This document shows, piece after piece, positions 11,704 to 20,914 of a stretch of 64,000 nucleotides of DNA. The position numbers were made by a program, and so were the translations under genes. The stretch is taken from contig CM029379.1 in NCBI GenBank assembly GCA_017165825.1, forward strand, positions 22,658,652 to 22,722,651, read 5' to 3'. The stretch comes from Hepsetus odoe. Taxonomy: Eukaryota; Chordata; Actinopteri; Characiformes; Hepsetidae. The notes beneath the pieces were generated by a model, which ran no database searches, was not told the DNA's origin, and saw only the letters and a program-made list of their open reading frames with translations. Within the stretch, counting starts at the first letter, position 1. Every line of letters starts with the position of its first letter.

Positions 11704-13053
11704 TTCAAATGTAATGACAAATAAGGTTTAACAAGTTTTACTGCAATCTGGTAAAAATCATCCTATGATCCCTAATGAGAAACTATATCCTACATTACAC
11801 ATTACACCATTACATAAGCTCCTCCTCCTTTCCTAACCATGGAAGGTGCCGAAGCCTACCCCAATCTGATTGGTCAAGACACTGTATACATAATAAGTGG
11901 TCTCTCATATTAAAATGGAAAACGCTTAATTGAAAAGCATTTCTAGCTTAGATGGATTTGTTTGAATGTGACTTTTTCCAGCTTTCTGTAAGGCTTGTCC
12001 AACCTAGCAACAGTTGCTAATCCATCAGTCCATTCTCAGTCCATGAAAGCTCATGTAATCATATTTGACAAATCACAGTTATATCACTCACTACAGTGTA
12101 GTTTGTTGAAGTCTGATTTTTGAGTAGTTTCAGTAGTGTCATTTTTTCCTTAAATTCAGCACGTGAACATTAACAACATTTTTATGTCAGTGGTGTTCTG
12201 GTGTGTCCGCTTGCCTAACACTCTGAACCGATGTTCTGTTAGAAAGCAAGGTCTTCCAGAAACAACTGCAGTGTTGAATTTGCTCTCATTATTTTCATTG
12301 TGAACCTCAAAGATGTTAAATTGGACTTAAATGACACCTGTGCAAGACAGAGAGAGAGAAAAGAAGAGAGTCACCATTGCACCCTCCTAGGTATCCACAT
12401 TTACACATCCAAGCACTTTAGTTTACAATTATCATAAACTTAAACGTCATATATAATAACTTTGTTTTTACACATGTAATTACAGAAATGTAGTTTGTAA
12501 TGTATTAATGTGTAATTACAGTAAAACATTTTGTATTTACATAGTCTGCAGTACTGTAACCTAGCTAATCACCAGAAGTTTGTTTAGTTAGTTCAGTTAC
12601 ATGCATCATGACAGTTTTAGTGCATAGTTATTAGAAACACTTAATATGAAATGCCCTAGTTGTCTAATAAAACTACTAATGGGTGCTGTGGGCAGCAGTT
12701 TGCGACACAGCCTGAACAGTAATTTATTAGTGTATAAACAGCACATAAGAAGAAACCAGCTGTGAGTGTAATATGCAACCCTGAGGTTGTTGAAATGAGC
12801 TTACAGGTTGGAGCTTTTATTAGCTTGTACACATGCTACATTTTTCTAAATTTTAAACCTAGGTACCTTTTTAGTTGCCCTGTCAAACTTTGCACCTTGC
12901 ATCACAGTTAACACAATGCAATAATAATAACAATAATAATAATTACAATAATAGCAACAACAACGATACTGCTACTACTAATTATAATAATAATAGTTTT
13001 TACTCTAATGTCGTTTATTGTTCACTAGACAAAGTAAAGCATCTTTAGATTAA
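11704..13053. other. Unique AT-rich DNA, no gene seen
   Basis: No recognised gene. An interrupted (AAT/AAC)n patch lies at 12919-12995. A 27-base stretch near 12666-12692 weakly resembles one near 40880-40906. Confidence 0.5.
12919..12995. repeat. Interrupted (AAT)n / (ACT)n
   Basis: Mixed AAT, AAC and ACT triplets. Confidence 0.85.
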
Positions 13054-13425
13054 CTGAAAGTGACTATTGTTGTCATAGTGGGTACACAGCACACAGTGAA
13101 CCGAAATTACACTTCTCCACTTTACCCACACACTCACACACGTGACCAGTGACAGGGACGGTACCTTGCTCAAGGGTACCTCGGGGCAACCTACTGGTCT
13201 GGGATTCGATTCGGTCTGGGACCACGGCCTATTCGACCACGGCCTATTTGACCACGGCCAATTATAACCCATATGCACAGTTGCAGCAGGGTTTATTTAA
13301 AGCTATTTAAAGCACCCGGGCAGCAATGGTGGAGGCGGTACCTTGCACAAGGGTACATCAGGGCAACCTACTGGTCTGGGATTCAATTCGGTCTGGGACC
13401 ACGGCCTTCTGATCCCGCTGCCCCA
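13054..13425 (-). mobile_element. Two rearranged SINE copies
   Basis: Two partial copies of one SINE variant on the minus strand (13054-about 13265 and about 13290-13425). Both carry the core TGAGGTACCCTTG-like region and an unusual head. The word CTGGTCTGGGATTCRATTCG recurs at about 13194 and 13372. Between them (13219-13262) a 15-base GACCACGGCCTATTC unit is repeated three times. This looks like local duplication of a SINE head after insertion. Confidence 0.7.
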
Positions 13426-13432
13426 TATTTGT

Positions 13433-13503
13433 GGTGGGAGTGGTGAGTATGGACAGGATTAGGAGTAGGTTGGAGAGAAGTGAGGTGGTTTGGACATGTG
13501 CAG
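13433..13503 (+). mobile_element. RTE LINE scrap with internal deletions
   Basis: ATGGACAGGATTAG and GTGGTTTGGACATGTGCAGA correspond to the C-terminal region of the RTE protein encoded at 15702-16091 (there RMDRIRNEY and RWFGHVQRR). Here they lie closer together, so bases between them were lost. Short match, plus orientation. Confidence 0.45.
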
Positions 13504-13615
13504 AGAAAGTGAAAGTGACTATTCTTGTCATTGTGAAACCCAGAACAGCAAACAAAGAGATACATCGTAATTCAACCTTTGCATTTTACCCAGGGGTTTA
13601 AACTGTAGAGAGCAA
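13504..13615 (-). mobile_element. SINE 3' end fragment
   Basis: GAAAGTGAAAGTGACTATTC and a following CATTGTGAAACC-type segment match the 3' end of the V-SINE-like family in reverse orientation. The head is absent. Confidence 0.6.
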
Positions 13616-13699
13616 TCACAGAAAACTGTGTCTATGTGACATGCTGACATGCTACGCCATAGACAGTTAACCTGTATCCGTACCTGAACTACCCAGAAG

Positions 13700-13798
13700 A
13701 CTGGTAGACATTACAGGTTTATCAGTACTGGTAGATATTACAGGTTTATCAGTACTGGTAAATATTACAGCTTTATCAGTACTGGTAGAATTTACAGT
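13700..13798 (+). repeat. 27-bp minisatellite, ~3.7 units
   Basis: The unit ACTGGTAGACATTACAGG plus TTTATCAGT is repeated nearly four times with few differences. Confidence 0.9.
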
Positions 13799-14319
13799 TA
13801 GCTAAGAGGTCTGGCTTTGCTTCTTTTTACTCTGCTTACAGACTTCAGTTTAAACAGATATTCATGACACTGCATGTGGACCAGAATAAGTAATTGGCTT
13901 GGCCTATTACACTAAAATCCTGGCATTCACTCTTCTACAATTAATGTGTATCTTTTATTCATACCCAGCATTAACCTGTTAGTAACTACCTGACCTTGAC
14001 TTGTAGATGCCCTAGACTTGTGGTGTGTGTTTACATGCCTGTTTGTGTGTGTGTGTCTGGTGTTTCTGTAATCGTATCCTTTCATGTGATGCATGCCTGT
14101 ATTTCTACTTTCCATTGGTGTGAATGCACGTGCGTGTGCATGCGCGTTTATAAGGATAGACATGTGGCATGTGTGTATGTTCTGTTCCTGTTGGTTTCCT
14201 ATTGTCTGTTATAGTGAGTATGGCTGGTGTGTATGTGTGTCAGTCCAGAAGGGCTGAGATAAGATCTGAAAAGAAAAGAAAGTCCAAGCTGTTTCCCAGC
14301 TCAGTAGCTGACAAACACA

Positions 14320-14321
<2 letters not shown>
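13799..14321. other. Unique DNA, loosely TG-rich, no gene seen
   Basis: Interspersed GTGTG words but no uninterrupted array until 14322. No gene family recognised. Confidence 0.45.
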
Positions 14322-14364
<43 letters not shown>

Positions 14365-14398
14365 GTACACACACACACATACACACAAGCACACATAC
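14322..14398. repeat. (CA)n microsatellite
   Basis: CA units with GCACGTA and TA interruptions near the right end. Confidence 0.95.
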
Positions 14399-15105
14399 TC
14401 TGGCTGCAGCTCAGACACTGGGCCACATCATCCTCTGTCTATCACACACTGATGTTGCTGTGAAACAGCTTTAAAATATCTTCGGAAAATTACCACCAGG
14501 TCACACCTGGCCTCTCACTGCAGCTGCTGTAGCACTACTGTAGGCTGCTTAGTGTGAGTCGACGCTGAAATATGCTGCTAAGATTTCCACTCACTTCAAT
14601 ATGGGGCATTCTGGTGTTATTGGAGTTTTCTCAGAGAAAACCCATTTATATAAAATATGAAATATCTTGCTTTTTAATAGCTATTATACCTGTCATAAGG
14701 CCATTTAGTTGTTTATTAAGAAGCAGGTTGGGATTCTTAGGGTCAGGTCAACACATTGGGCTGATAAGCTTGTGGACACAGACTGAGGATACAGTCATCC
14801 ATCGATCACACTTTTGTCATGCTTCTTTTTCAAGTAGTTTCAAACTGATCATTTCTTGAATAACTGCAGCTTTAAGCTGTTTAGAGCAATTTTGTATGTG
14901 AAATGTTCCAAACTGATTTGCCTCTGTGCGGAGACAGCCTTGGTTGAAGATTGCTAAGGCTTTAGTTTGCATTTTTTATGCCATTGAAGTTTTCCATGCT
15001 TCTTTCTGCTTCTATGGTACAAGAATCTGAGAAATAAAAATGAAAAAACAAGGGAAAAAGCCTTCAAGCTTCATGGTCTATGTCTGTGACGTTTTGTCGT
15101 GTAGA
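14399..15105. other. Unique DNA, no gene seen
   Basis: AT-rich and without a recognised family. A 95-codon plus-strand frame at 14572-14859 has no known motif. Confidence 0.5.
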
Positions 15106-15400
15106 CCTTGTGAGAGGCCCAATTATTTGGAGATTCCGTAATCACCCATATGCAAAGCAGGCATTTAATTAAGGGAGTATTAAGGAGAATAATCTTGGTT
15201 GTAAGCCAGTCACAGCATAGCGGATTTGGCACGATGATTGCCTCCTGTAAAACTGCTCCATAAAAACCCTGAGCCCATTACCCACAGCCGCGAAAAACGG
15301 CCTTGTTCAACAGCAGCCCAATCACACGGCTAATTTCGCTCCACTCTTCTCCTGCTTCCTGCAGCACTAAGTGCCTTTGGCATGTGAGTGAGAGGGTGTG
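15106..15400. promoter_or_regulatory. Candidate conserved non-coding element
   Basis: About 290 bases without repeats, dense in developmental factor words: AATTATTTG, the octamer-like CATATGCAAAG (POU class), TTTAATTAAG (homeodomain) and GGCTAATTTCG. GC content is higher than the flanks and no frame persists. The texture resembles vertebrate long-range enhancers. Inference from motif density only. Confidence 0.4.
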
Positions 15401-15600
15401 AGCGTAAGATGACACGCCACAGTTTCACCTTAACAAGGCTGAGGCCAAGGAGATGGCTTGTGTGCCAGCTGCATGTCTGAGTGCTTGATTTCCTACAAGG
15501 ATTTCATCATGAGATACAACAAACAAAACCAAATTCCTAGGGAGGAAGATTTGAATTTATTGTATGTAGAACCTAGAGAAAAGAACCTATATATATATAT

Positions 15601-15656
15601 ACTACTGTGCAAAAGTTTTAGGCAGGTGTGAAAAAAATGCTGTAAACAAAGAATGC
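15601..15656 (+). mobile_element. Tc1-type element, left end (split by LINE)
   Basis: ACTGTGCAAAAGTTTTAGGC followed by AGGTGTGAAAAA matches the inverted repeat of the complete element at 45100-45584. The copy continues at 17767, after the LINE and the second copy of the target duplication. Confidence 0.85.
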
Positions 15657-15672
15657 TTTCAGAAATATAAAT
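15657..15672. repeat. Target-site duplication, left copy (RTE insertion)
   Basis: TTTCAGAAATATAAAT, identical to 17751-17766. The intact family member at 45100-45584 shows this sequence only once, so it is the duplicated insertion target. Confidence 0.92.
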
Positions 15673-15701
15673 CTTCTTCTTTTTCTTTCGGCTGCTCCCA
15701 T

Positions 15702-16091
15702 TTAGGGGTCGCCACAGCGGATCAACTGTCTCCATTTCTTCCTGTCTTTTGCATCTTCCTGCTTCAAACCGACCACCTGCATGTCCTCTCTCACCACATC
15801 CATAAACCTCCTCTTTGGTCTTCCTCTTCTCCTCTTTCCTGGCAGCTCCATCTTCAACATCCTCCTCCCAATATAATCCTCGTCTCTCCTCTGCACATGT
15901 CCAAACCAACGCAACCTTGCTTCTCTAACTTTGTTTCCAAGACGTCTAACCTGAGCTGTCCCTCTAATATACTCATTTCTAATCCTGTCCATCCTCGTCA
16001 CACCCAACGAAAATCTCAGCATCTTTAACTCTGTCACCTCCAGCTCCGCCTCCTGCCTTTTCGTCAGTGCCACCGTCTCCAACCCATACAC
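15702..16091 (-). pseudogene. RTE ORF, C-terminal domain
   Basis: 129 codons ending in a natural stop. They include LRWFGHVQRR (about residues 60-69) and a basic RRRGRPKRRFMDVVRED segment, the typical C-terminal region of RTE-type proteins. It continues the upstream reverse transcriptase but is in another frame. The segment that should join them (about 13-15 residues after DRRVP) is missing, so a small deletion broke the protein. GLETVALTKRQE at the start is in-frame family sequence, and the Met is not a real start. Confidence 0.88.
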
Positions 16092-17386
16092 GGTACGCGT
16101 CTGTCACAAATCACTCCAGCCACTCTTCTCCACCCATTCCAACCAGCCTGCACTCTCTTCTTCACCTCTCTTCCACACTCGCCATTACACTGAACTGTTG
16201 ATCCCAAGTATTTAAACTCCTCCACCTTTGTTACCTCCACTCCCTGCATCCTAACCACACCACTTTCCTCCCTTTCATTCACACTCATGTATTCTGTCTT
16301 TGCCCTACTCACTTTCATTCCTCTCCTCTCAAGCGCATATCTCCATTTCTCCAGGTTCTCCTCAAGCTGCTCCCTACTCTCACTACAGATCACAATATCA
16401 TCAGCAAACATCATCGTCCACGGAGACTCCTGTCTAACCTCGTCCGTCAACCTGTCCATTACTATTGCAAACAAGAATGGGCTCAGTGCTGATCCTTGAT
16501 GTAATCCAACATCTACCTTAAATGCATCCGTCACTCCCACTGCAGATCTCACCACTGTTACACTGTCATCATACATATCCTGAACTACTCTCACATACTT
16601 CTCTGTAACACCAGACTTCCTCATACAAAACCACAACTCCTCTCTAGGCACCCTGTCATATGCTTTCTCCAAATCCACAAAGGCACAATGCAGCTCCTTC
16701 TGACCTTCTCTGTACTTCTCCATCAACACCCTCAGAGCAAACATTGCATCTGTGGTGCACTTTCTCGGCATAAAACCATACTGCTGTTCACTGATCCTCA
16801 CGTCTTTTCTTAACCGAGCTTCCACTACTCTTTCCCATAACTTCATGGTGTGGCTGATCAACTTTATCCCTCTATAGTTACTACAGCTCTGTGCATCACC
16901 CTTATTCTTGAAGATCGGTACCAGTACACTTCGTCTCCACTCCTCAGGCATCTTCTCACTTGCCAAGATTGTGTTAAACAATCTGGTCAGAAACTCAACT
17001 GCCATCTCCCCTAAACATCTCCATGCTTCCACTGGTATGTCATCCGGTCCAACAGCCTTTCCATTCTTCATCCTCTTCATCGCTGCCCTTACTTCCATCT
17101 TGTTTATTTGCTGCACTTCCTGGTTAACTCTTCTCACATCATCCAGTCTTCTCTCTCTCTCATTTTCTTCATTCATCAGCTCCTCAAAGTATTCCTTCCA
17201 TCTGCTCAACACGCTCTGTTCACCTGTGAGTACGTTACCATTTCTATCTTTAATCGTCCTGACCTGTAGCACATCTTTCCCAGATCTGTCTCTCTGTCTA
17301 GCCAATCGGTAAAGGTCCTTTTCTCCCTGTTTACTGTCCAACCTCTCATACAATTCACCAAACACCTTATCTTTGGCCTTCACCAC
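16064..17386 (-). pseudogene. RTE reverse transcriptase domain
   Basis: 440 codons covering the reverse transcriptase with motifs in order: NYRGI (about 170-174), QQYGF (201-205), AFVDLEKAYDRV (235-246; first catalytic Asp), GLHQGSALSPFLF (294-306) and FADD (327-330; the catalytic Asp pair). All key catalytic residues are present. In an intact element this enzyme primes on nicked DNA and copies the LINE RNA. Here the endonuclease that should precede it is deleted, and the frame ends early at a frameshift (about residue 431), leaving a short out-of-frame tail. The first Met is not the native start. Open frames on the plus strand over this region are antisense shadows. Confidence 0.95.
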
Positions 17387-17688
17387 TGCTTTCTTCTCTC
17401 CATCATATCAGCTAATTCTCTACCTTTACCAGTCATGCTGCCAACATTCAAAGTCCCTACTCTCACTTCCACTCTCCTCTCCTTCTCCCTCTGGACATGC
17501 TTTCCTCCTCTTCTTCTTCTTCTTTGGCCAACAGTAGTCCAATTTCCACCAGCACCCTGTAGGCTAACAGCACTGATGGCGGTCGTTGTTAACCCGGGCC
17601 TCGACCGTATGGAATTCTGTATCGTTGTCCGCATATTGATTTGGCAAAGTTTTACACCGGATGCCCTTCCTGACGTAACCCTCCCCAT
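17380..17688 (-). pseudogene. RTE ORF, N-terminal remnant
   Basis: About 102 codons. The end, VGTLNVGSMTGKGRELADMM, is the start of the apurinic-type endonuclease of this family. It runs straight into reverse-transcriptase linker sequence in another frame, so roughly the whole endonuclease was removed by one internal deletion at about 17386-17400. A basic stretch RRRRRGGK lies just before the endonuclease start; whether the Met at 17688 is the native start is unknown. Confidence 0.8.
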
Positions 17689-17750
17689 TTACCCGGGCTT
17701 GGGACCGGCACGAAGAAATACACTGGCTTGTGCATCCCTAGTGGCTGGGT

Positions 17751-17766
17751 TTTCAGAAATATAAAT
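17751..17766. repeat. Target-site duplication, right copy (RTE insertion)
   Basis: Identical 16 bases to 15657-15672. Confidence 0.92.
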
Positions 17767-17888
17767 AATGATTGTTTATTTTTATCAATTTATAAAATAC
17801 AAAGTGAGTGAACAAAAGAAAAATCTAAATCAAATCAATATTTGGTGTCACTACCTTTTGCCTTCAAACCAGCATCAATTCTTATAGG
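17767..17888 (+). mobile_element. Tc1-type element, continuation after LINE
   Basis: AATGATTGTTTATTTTTATC and the following ACAAAAGAAAAATC and CAATATTTGGTGT continue the element begun at 15601, colinear with 45155-45290. It breaks off near 17888 in a TATA-rich junction, so its right half is missing. Confidence 0.85.
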
Positions 17889-17942
17889 TATACTGTATAT
17901 ATATATAGGTATAGGTATACTTTATATATAAAGTCGCTCACT

Positions 17943-18185
17943 CTAATATTTAGTTGGACCAGCTTTAGCTTTGATTTCAACACACATTTGCTCTGGCTTC
18001 ATTTCGATAAACTTCTGCAATGTCACATTTATTTTTGTCCAGAGTTGCATTAATTTGGGGTTCAGATTTGGACTCTGTGGTGGCCAATCCATGTGTGAAA
18101 ATGATGTCTCTGCTCTCTCAACCACTCTTTCACAATCTGAGCTGATGAATCCTGGCATTGTCATCTTGGAATATGCCTGTGCCAT
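17943..18185 (-). pseudogene. Tc1-like transposase, C-terminal fragment
   Basis: About 80 codons on the minus strand. SHMDWPPQSPNLNP is the conserved block preceding the last catalytic residue. The family reads NPIE(N/H)LW next, but here it reads NPKLMQLW, so the catalytic Glu is lost. Separated from the upstream fragment by frameshift. Confidence 0.8.
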
Positions 18186-18264
18186 CAGGGAAGAATAAAT
18201 TCACTGATGGAATAACCTGTTCATTCAGTATATTCAGGTTGTCAGCTGACCTCATTCTTTGGGC

Positions 18265-18630
18265 TCATAACGTTGCTGAACCTCGACCCGACCAATGGCA
18301 GGAACCCCAGATCACAGCACTGCCCCCACAGGCTTGTATAGCAGGCACTAGGCATGATGGGTGCATCACTTCATGCACCTCTTTTCTTATCCTGATGCAC
18401 CCATCAGTCTGGAACAGGGAAAATCTGGACTCATCAGACCACATGACCCTCTTCCATTGCTCCAGAGTCCAATCTTTATGCTCCGGAGCAAATTGAAGGT
18501 TTTCTTTTTTGCGATGAGCCTCACTGATCAGTTGTTTTCTTAAGGCTACACAGCTGTTTAGTCCCAATCTCTTGACTTCCTTCACACTGTGTGTGGAAAT
18601 GCTCTTACTTTCACTTTTGAACACAGCCAT
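18265..18630 (-). pseudogene. Tc1-like transposase, central fragment
   Basis: 121 codons. EHKDWTLEQWKRVMWSDESR contains the first catalytic Asp of the DDE/D domain, and FSLFQTDGCIRIR follows as expected. The upstream part (MAVFKSESKSISTHSVKEVK) belongs to the linker after the paired-like DNA-binding region. That region's DNA continues to about 18700-18900 on the plus strand but is frameshifted. Non-functional. Confidence 0.85.
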
Positions 18631-18961
18631 TTTTTTAATGTTTTGATTTCACCAAACGTTTAAGTGATCGCCAATCAAGGTCATTCAAGATTTCTTCTGT
18701 GAAGACGATGGTTCCCCACTATCCTTTCAGTCTTTAATAATGTGTTGGACAGTTCTTAACCCAGTTTTAGTAGTTTCCACTTCTTCTTAGATGTTTTCTT
18801 TGCATGATGCATGCCAACAATTTGACCTTTCTGAAACAGATTAACATCTTATCCATGACCACAGGATCTTCTGACATTGTTGTTTAAGTAATGAGAAGCT
18901 ACTCACTGCATCAGTTAGGGTAAAATAACTTGTTGCAGCTGAAACTTAATCATCCATACAG

Positions 18962-18971
18962 TAATTATCCA
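18962..18971. repeat. SINE target duplication, left
   Basis: TAATTATCCA; partner at 19228-19237. Confidence 0.93.
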
Positions 18972-19227
18972 TGCAGGACAGAGGTGGCCTAGTGGTTTGG
19001 GACAAGGCCCCCGGATCGGAAGATTTTGGGTTGAATTCTTTACCAGTATATTGCCCTGAGGTACTTTTGATCAAAGTACCGTCCCCGTCACTGCTCCCTG
19101 GACACTTTCATTAGCTGCCTGCTGCTGCACGTGTTTGTGTGTGGGTAAAATGCAGAGGTAAAATTTCGTTGTGGTTCACCGTGTTGTGCCATGTTTCATA
19201 ATGACAAGAATTGTGTCACTTTCACTT
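18972..19227 (+). mobile_element. V-SINE-like element, full length, nested in Tc1
   Basis: Plus-strand SINE of 256 bases. The head has A box TGGCCTAGTGG and a degenerate B box (GGTTGAATTC). The core has TGCCCTGAGGTACTTTTGA, and the 3' end has ATTTCGTTGTGGTTCACC and a CACTTTCACTT tail. Exact 10-base duplications TAATTATCCA lie at 18962-18971 and 19228-19237. The surrounding Tc1 sequence is continuous when one copy and the SINE are removed, so insertion after the Tc1 is certain. Confidence 0.95.
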
Positions 19228-19237
19228 TAATTATCCA
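19228..19237. repeat. SINE target duplication, right
   Basis: TAATTATCCA; partner at 18962-18971. Confidence 0.93.
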
Positions 19238-19289
19238 ATGGGAGGCTCTTACCTATTTGCTTTGTTAAATCCAGGTGGTGACTTTTTTG

Positions 19290-19313
19290 TATATATATAT
19301 ATATATATATATA

Positions 19314-19366
<53 letters not shown>
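19290..19366. repeat. (TA)n microsatellite
   Basis: About 38 TA units with one CTGA interruption; self-complementary. Confidence 0.95.
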
Positions 19367-19369
<3 letters not shown>

Positions 19370-19547
19370 TGCCTGTCAAAAAAATACGTTTGCATATATA
19401 TGCAAACACGTATATTGTATAAAAATATGAAACACTGCTTCCCTTTGTGCCAGTTTATAGAGAGACAGAAAGAAAGAGTGAGAGAAAGGAAGAGAGAAAG
19501 AGAATTAAAGGAGGAAGAAGATCAAGGGGCGTATTTTGACAGGCTAT
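19367..19547. mobile_element. Candidate short inverted-repeat element
   Basis: GCCTGTCAAAAAAATACG (19371-19388) and CGTATTTTGACAGGC (19530-19544) are inverted copies apart from a 3-base A-run difference. They enclose about 140 bases of low-complexity DNA. The ends resemble the terminus expected for the adjacent Tc1 family. A perfect 20-base palindrome lies inside at 19388-19407. TA flanks exist, but in TA-rich surroundings they are weak evidence. Confidence 0.5.
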
Positions 19548-19732
19548 GTAATGAGGAGACAAGCTGATGATAGCCATGTGTGTTCAGAGTTAGAACACAC
19601 ACGCACTGGGCTTCTGACCATTACAGTAGGGGAACCTCACGGGCCAGTGAGTCTCACACTTCCCCCATCGAGCAATGTGTGTATCCCCTGTGGATGACTG
19701 TGTGTTCATACGTATCCCTCTGTGCAAAATGA

Positions 19733-19759
19733 GTGTGTGCGTGTGCGTGCGTGTGTGTG

Positions 19760-19825
<66 letters not shown>

Positions 19826-19832
19826 TGTGTGT
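19733..19832. repeat. (GT)n microsatellite
   Basis: About 45 units with CG and TT interruptions. Confidence 0.95.
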
Positions 19833-20880
19833 TTGGGTTTGTTTAACAGTTTCTGCATGCTGTACAGAAGAGAACACTCTCCTTGTGGTCTTTAAGGCTT
19901 TAGGGAACGAAGTGTATGTATGTGTGTGTTTAAATCTTTAGCTGTGTACTAACAAAGCAGACAGGTAGCATGGAGCTACCTCAAAGTGAAGAGGTAGCCC
20001 TTTCCTCATTGGAGTTAAGAGTTATAAATGGCAGCGAGTTTTTCAAACTTCTTTTTTAAGCTCATTTAAGGATTACAACTGAAAACATGCACCTTTAAGA
20101 ACACAAACACCTCGTAGTTTATGGAAAAGACAGTATAATTTACTTTTTTTTCTGATGAAATTTTCTGCTGTGATACTTCACATTATTTATCCCCTAAATG
20201 TGTGCTAATCTTTAACATTGTACAAATGTACATATATATTAGAATGCATTAGATTTTCTTTACACTTCCGTTGGCTGTCGTCTTTCAAGTGCATGGTTGA
20301 AACCTTGCCTTTTCCCCTGAAGCAGGGTGAAAGTAGTTTACATAAGCAATTTTGCCAGACAACGTTTTCTGTGAGATACAGAGCCCAGGTGCTTTTTTTT
20401 CCAGCCCATGCAGAGTCGTGTAGGTCCAGAATCCTGAGCTTTCTGTCCGATAAAAAAAGCTGTTTCCTCCCCTTACATGTATCTGTGCTGATAAGACCAG
20501 TCCGAGTCATTTGTCAGCTGTCAAAATTAGTGTTGAAGCCTCCTCTACTGGCCTTATCGGCTCTGGCAGTTTGGACTGTGTGTATATGCAGTTAAAAGTT
20601 GAGCTCCTTCAACTTGACAGCTGGGGAGAGAGTGTGTTTCTTTAGGCAGAGAAGAACTTAATGTCAAGGGGACACTTTCCCCTGCCTTAACTGAAGCAGC
20701 TAGGACCTCAGACACCAATCAGCTATTCCTAGCCTCAGATTGATTAGACCTTGTAAGATGTGCTAAAACATAAAAGTTGACAAACTGATAAAGCCTGCAA
20801 ATGGAGAGAGCAGTCAAGAGCCAGAGAGAAGCTTTCTCTTTTTGACAAGTGTAATTTTCTCATCAGCAGAAGAAAGAACA

Positions 20881-20882
<2 letters not shown>
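19833..20882. other. Unique DNA, possible conserved block 20270-20600
   Basis: No gene recognised. 20270-20600 is repeat-free and balanced in composition, with opposite-strand frames of 101 and 125 codons that show no known motif. It may be regulatory. Not assigned. Confidence 0.35.

Positions 20883-20913
<31 letters not shown>
20883..20913. repeat. T31 homopolymer
   Basis: Thirty-one T in a row. No recognisable processed pseudogene or retroelement lies next to it, so it is not shown to be a poly-A tail. Confidence 0.95.

Positions 20914-20914
<1 letters not shown>

Larger units (their letters stand above)
15673..17750 (-). mobile_element. RTE-type LINE, internally deleted
   Basis: A 2.08-kb minus-strand non-LTR retrotransposon between 16-base target duplications. 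The 3' end (at the left on the plus strand) finishes in AAG-rich short repeats instead of a long poly-A, as RTE elements do. It retains a 5' leader, the first residues of the ORF, an almost complete reverse transcriptase and the basic C-terminal region. Most of the endonuclease domain is deleted at about 17386-17400, and a second small deletion with frameshift lies near 16091-16100. It landed inside a Tc1-type element (15601-15656 and 17767-17888). Related fragments are at 28863-30542 and 59185-59490. Superfamily call is from protein motifs. Confidence 0.92.
17931..19288 (-). mobile_element. Second Tc1 family, decayed copy carrying a SINE
   Basis: A Tc1-like element of a different family, with transposase on the minus strand. 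The left side begins AAAGTCGCTCACTCTAATAT and the right side ends CCAGGTGGTGACTTTTTT, where sequence matching the inverted repeat fades into (TA)n. A SINE at 18972-19227 interrupts it. Numerous substitutions and frameshifts mark it as old. The neighbouring CACTGCCTGTCAAAAA at 19367 resembles the terminus of this same family. Confidence 0.85.

Noticed and set aside
13700..13798. CRISPR-like array
   Set aside because: The repeats are contiguous 27-base units without spacers, in vertebrate-type DNA; a minisatellite.
16287..17764. Plus-strand frames of 70-134 codons
   Set aside because: They are antisense to the RTE reverse transcriptase; serine/leucine-rich translations without motifs.
18972..19227. 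True tRNA gene from the A and B boxes
   Set aside because: The box sequences belong to a SINE head that continues into a conserved non-tRNA core and tail. The B box is degenerate and no cloverleaf is complete. The same applies to the other SINE heads.
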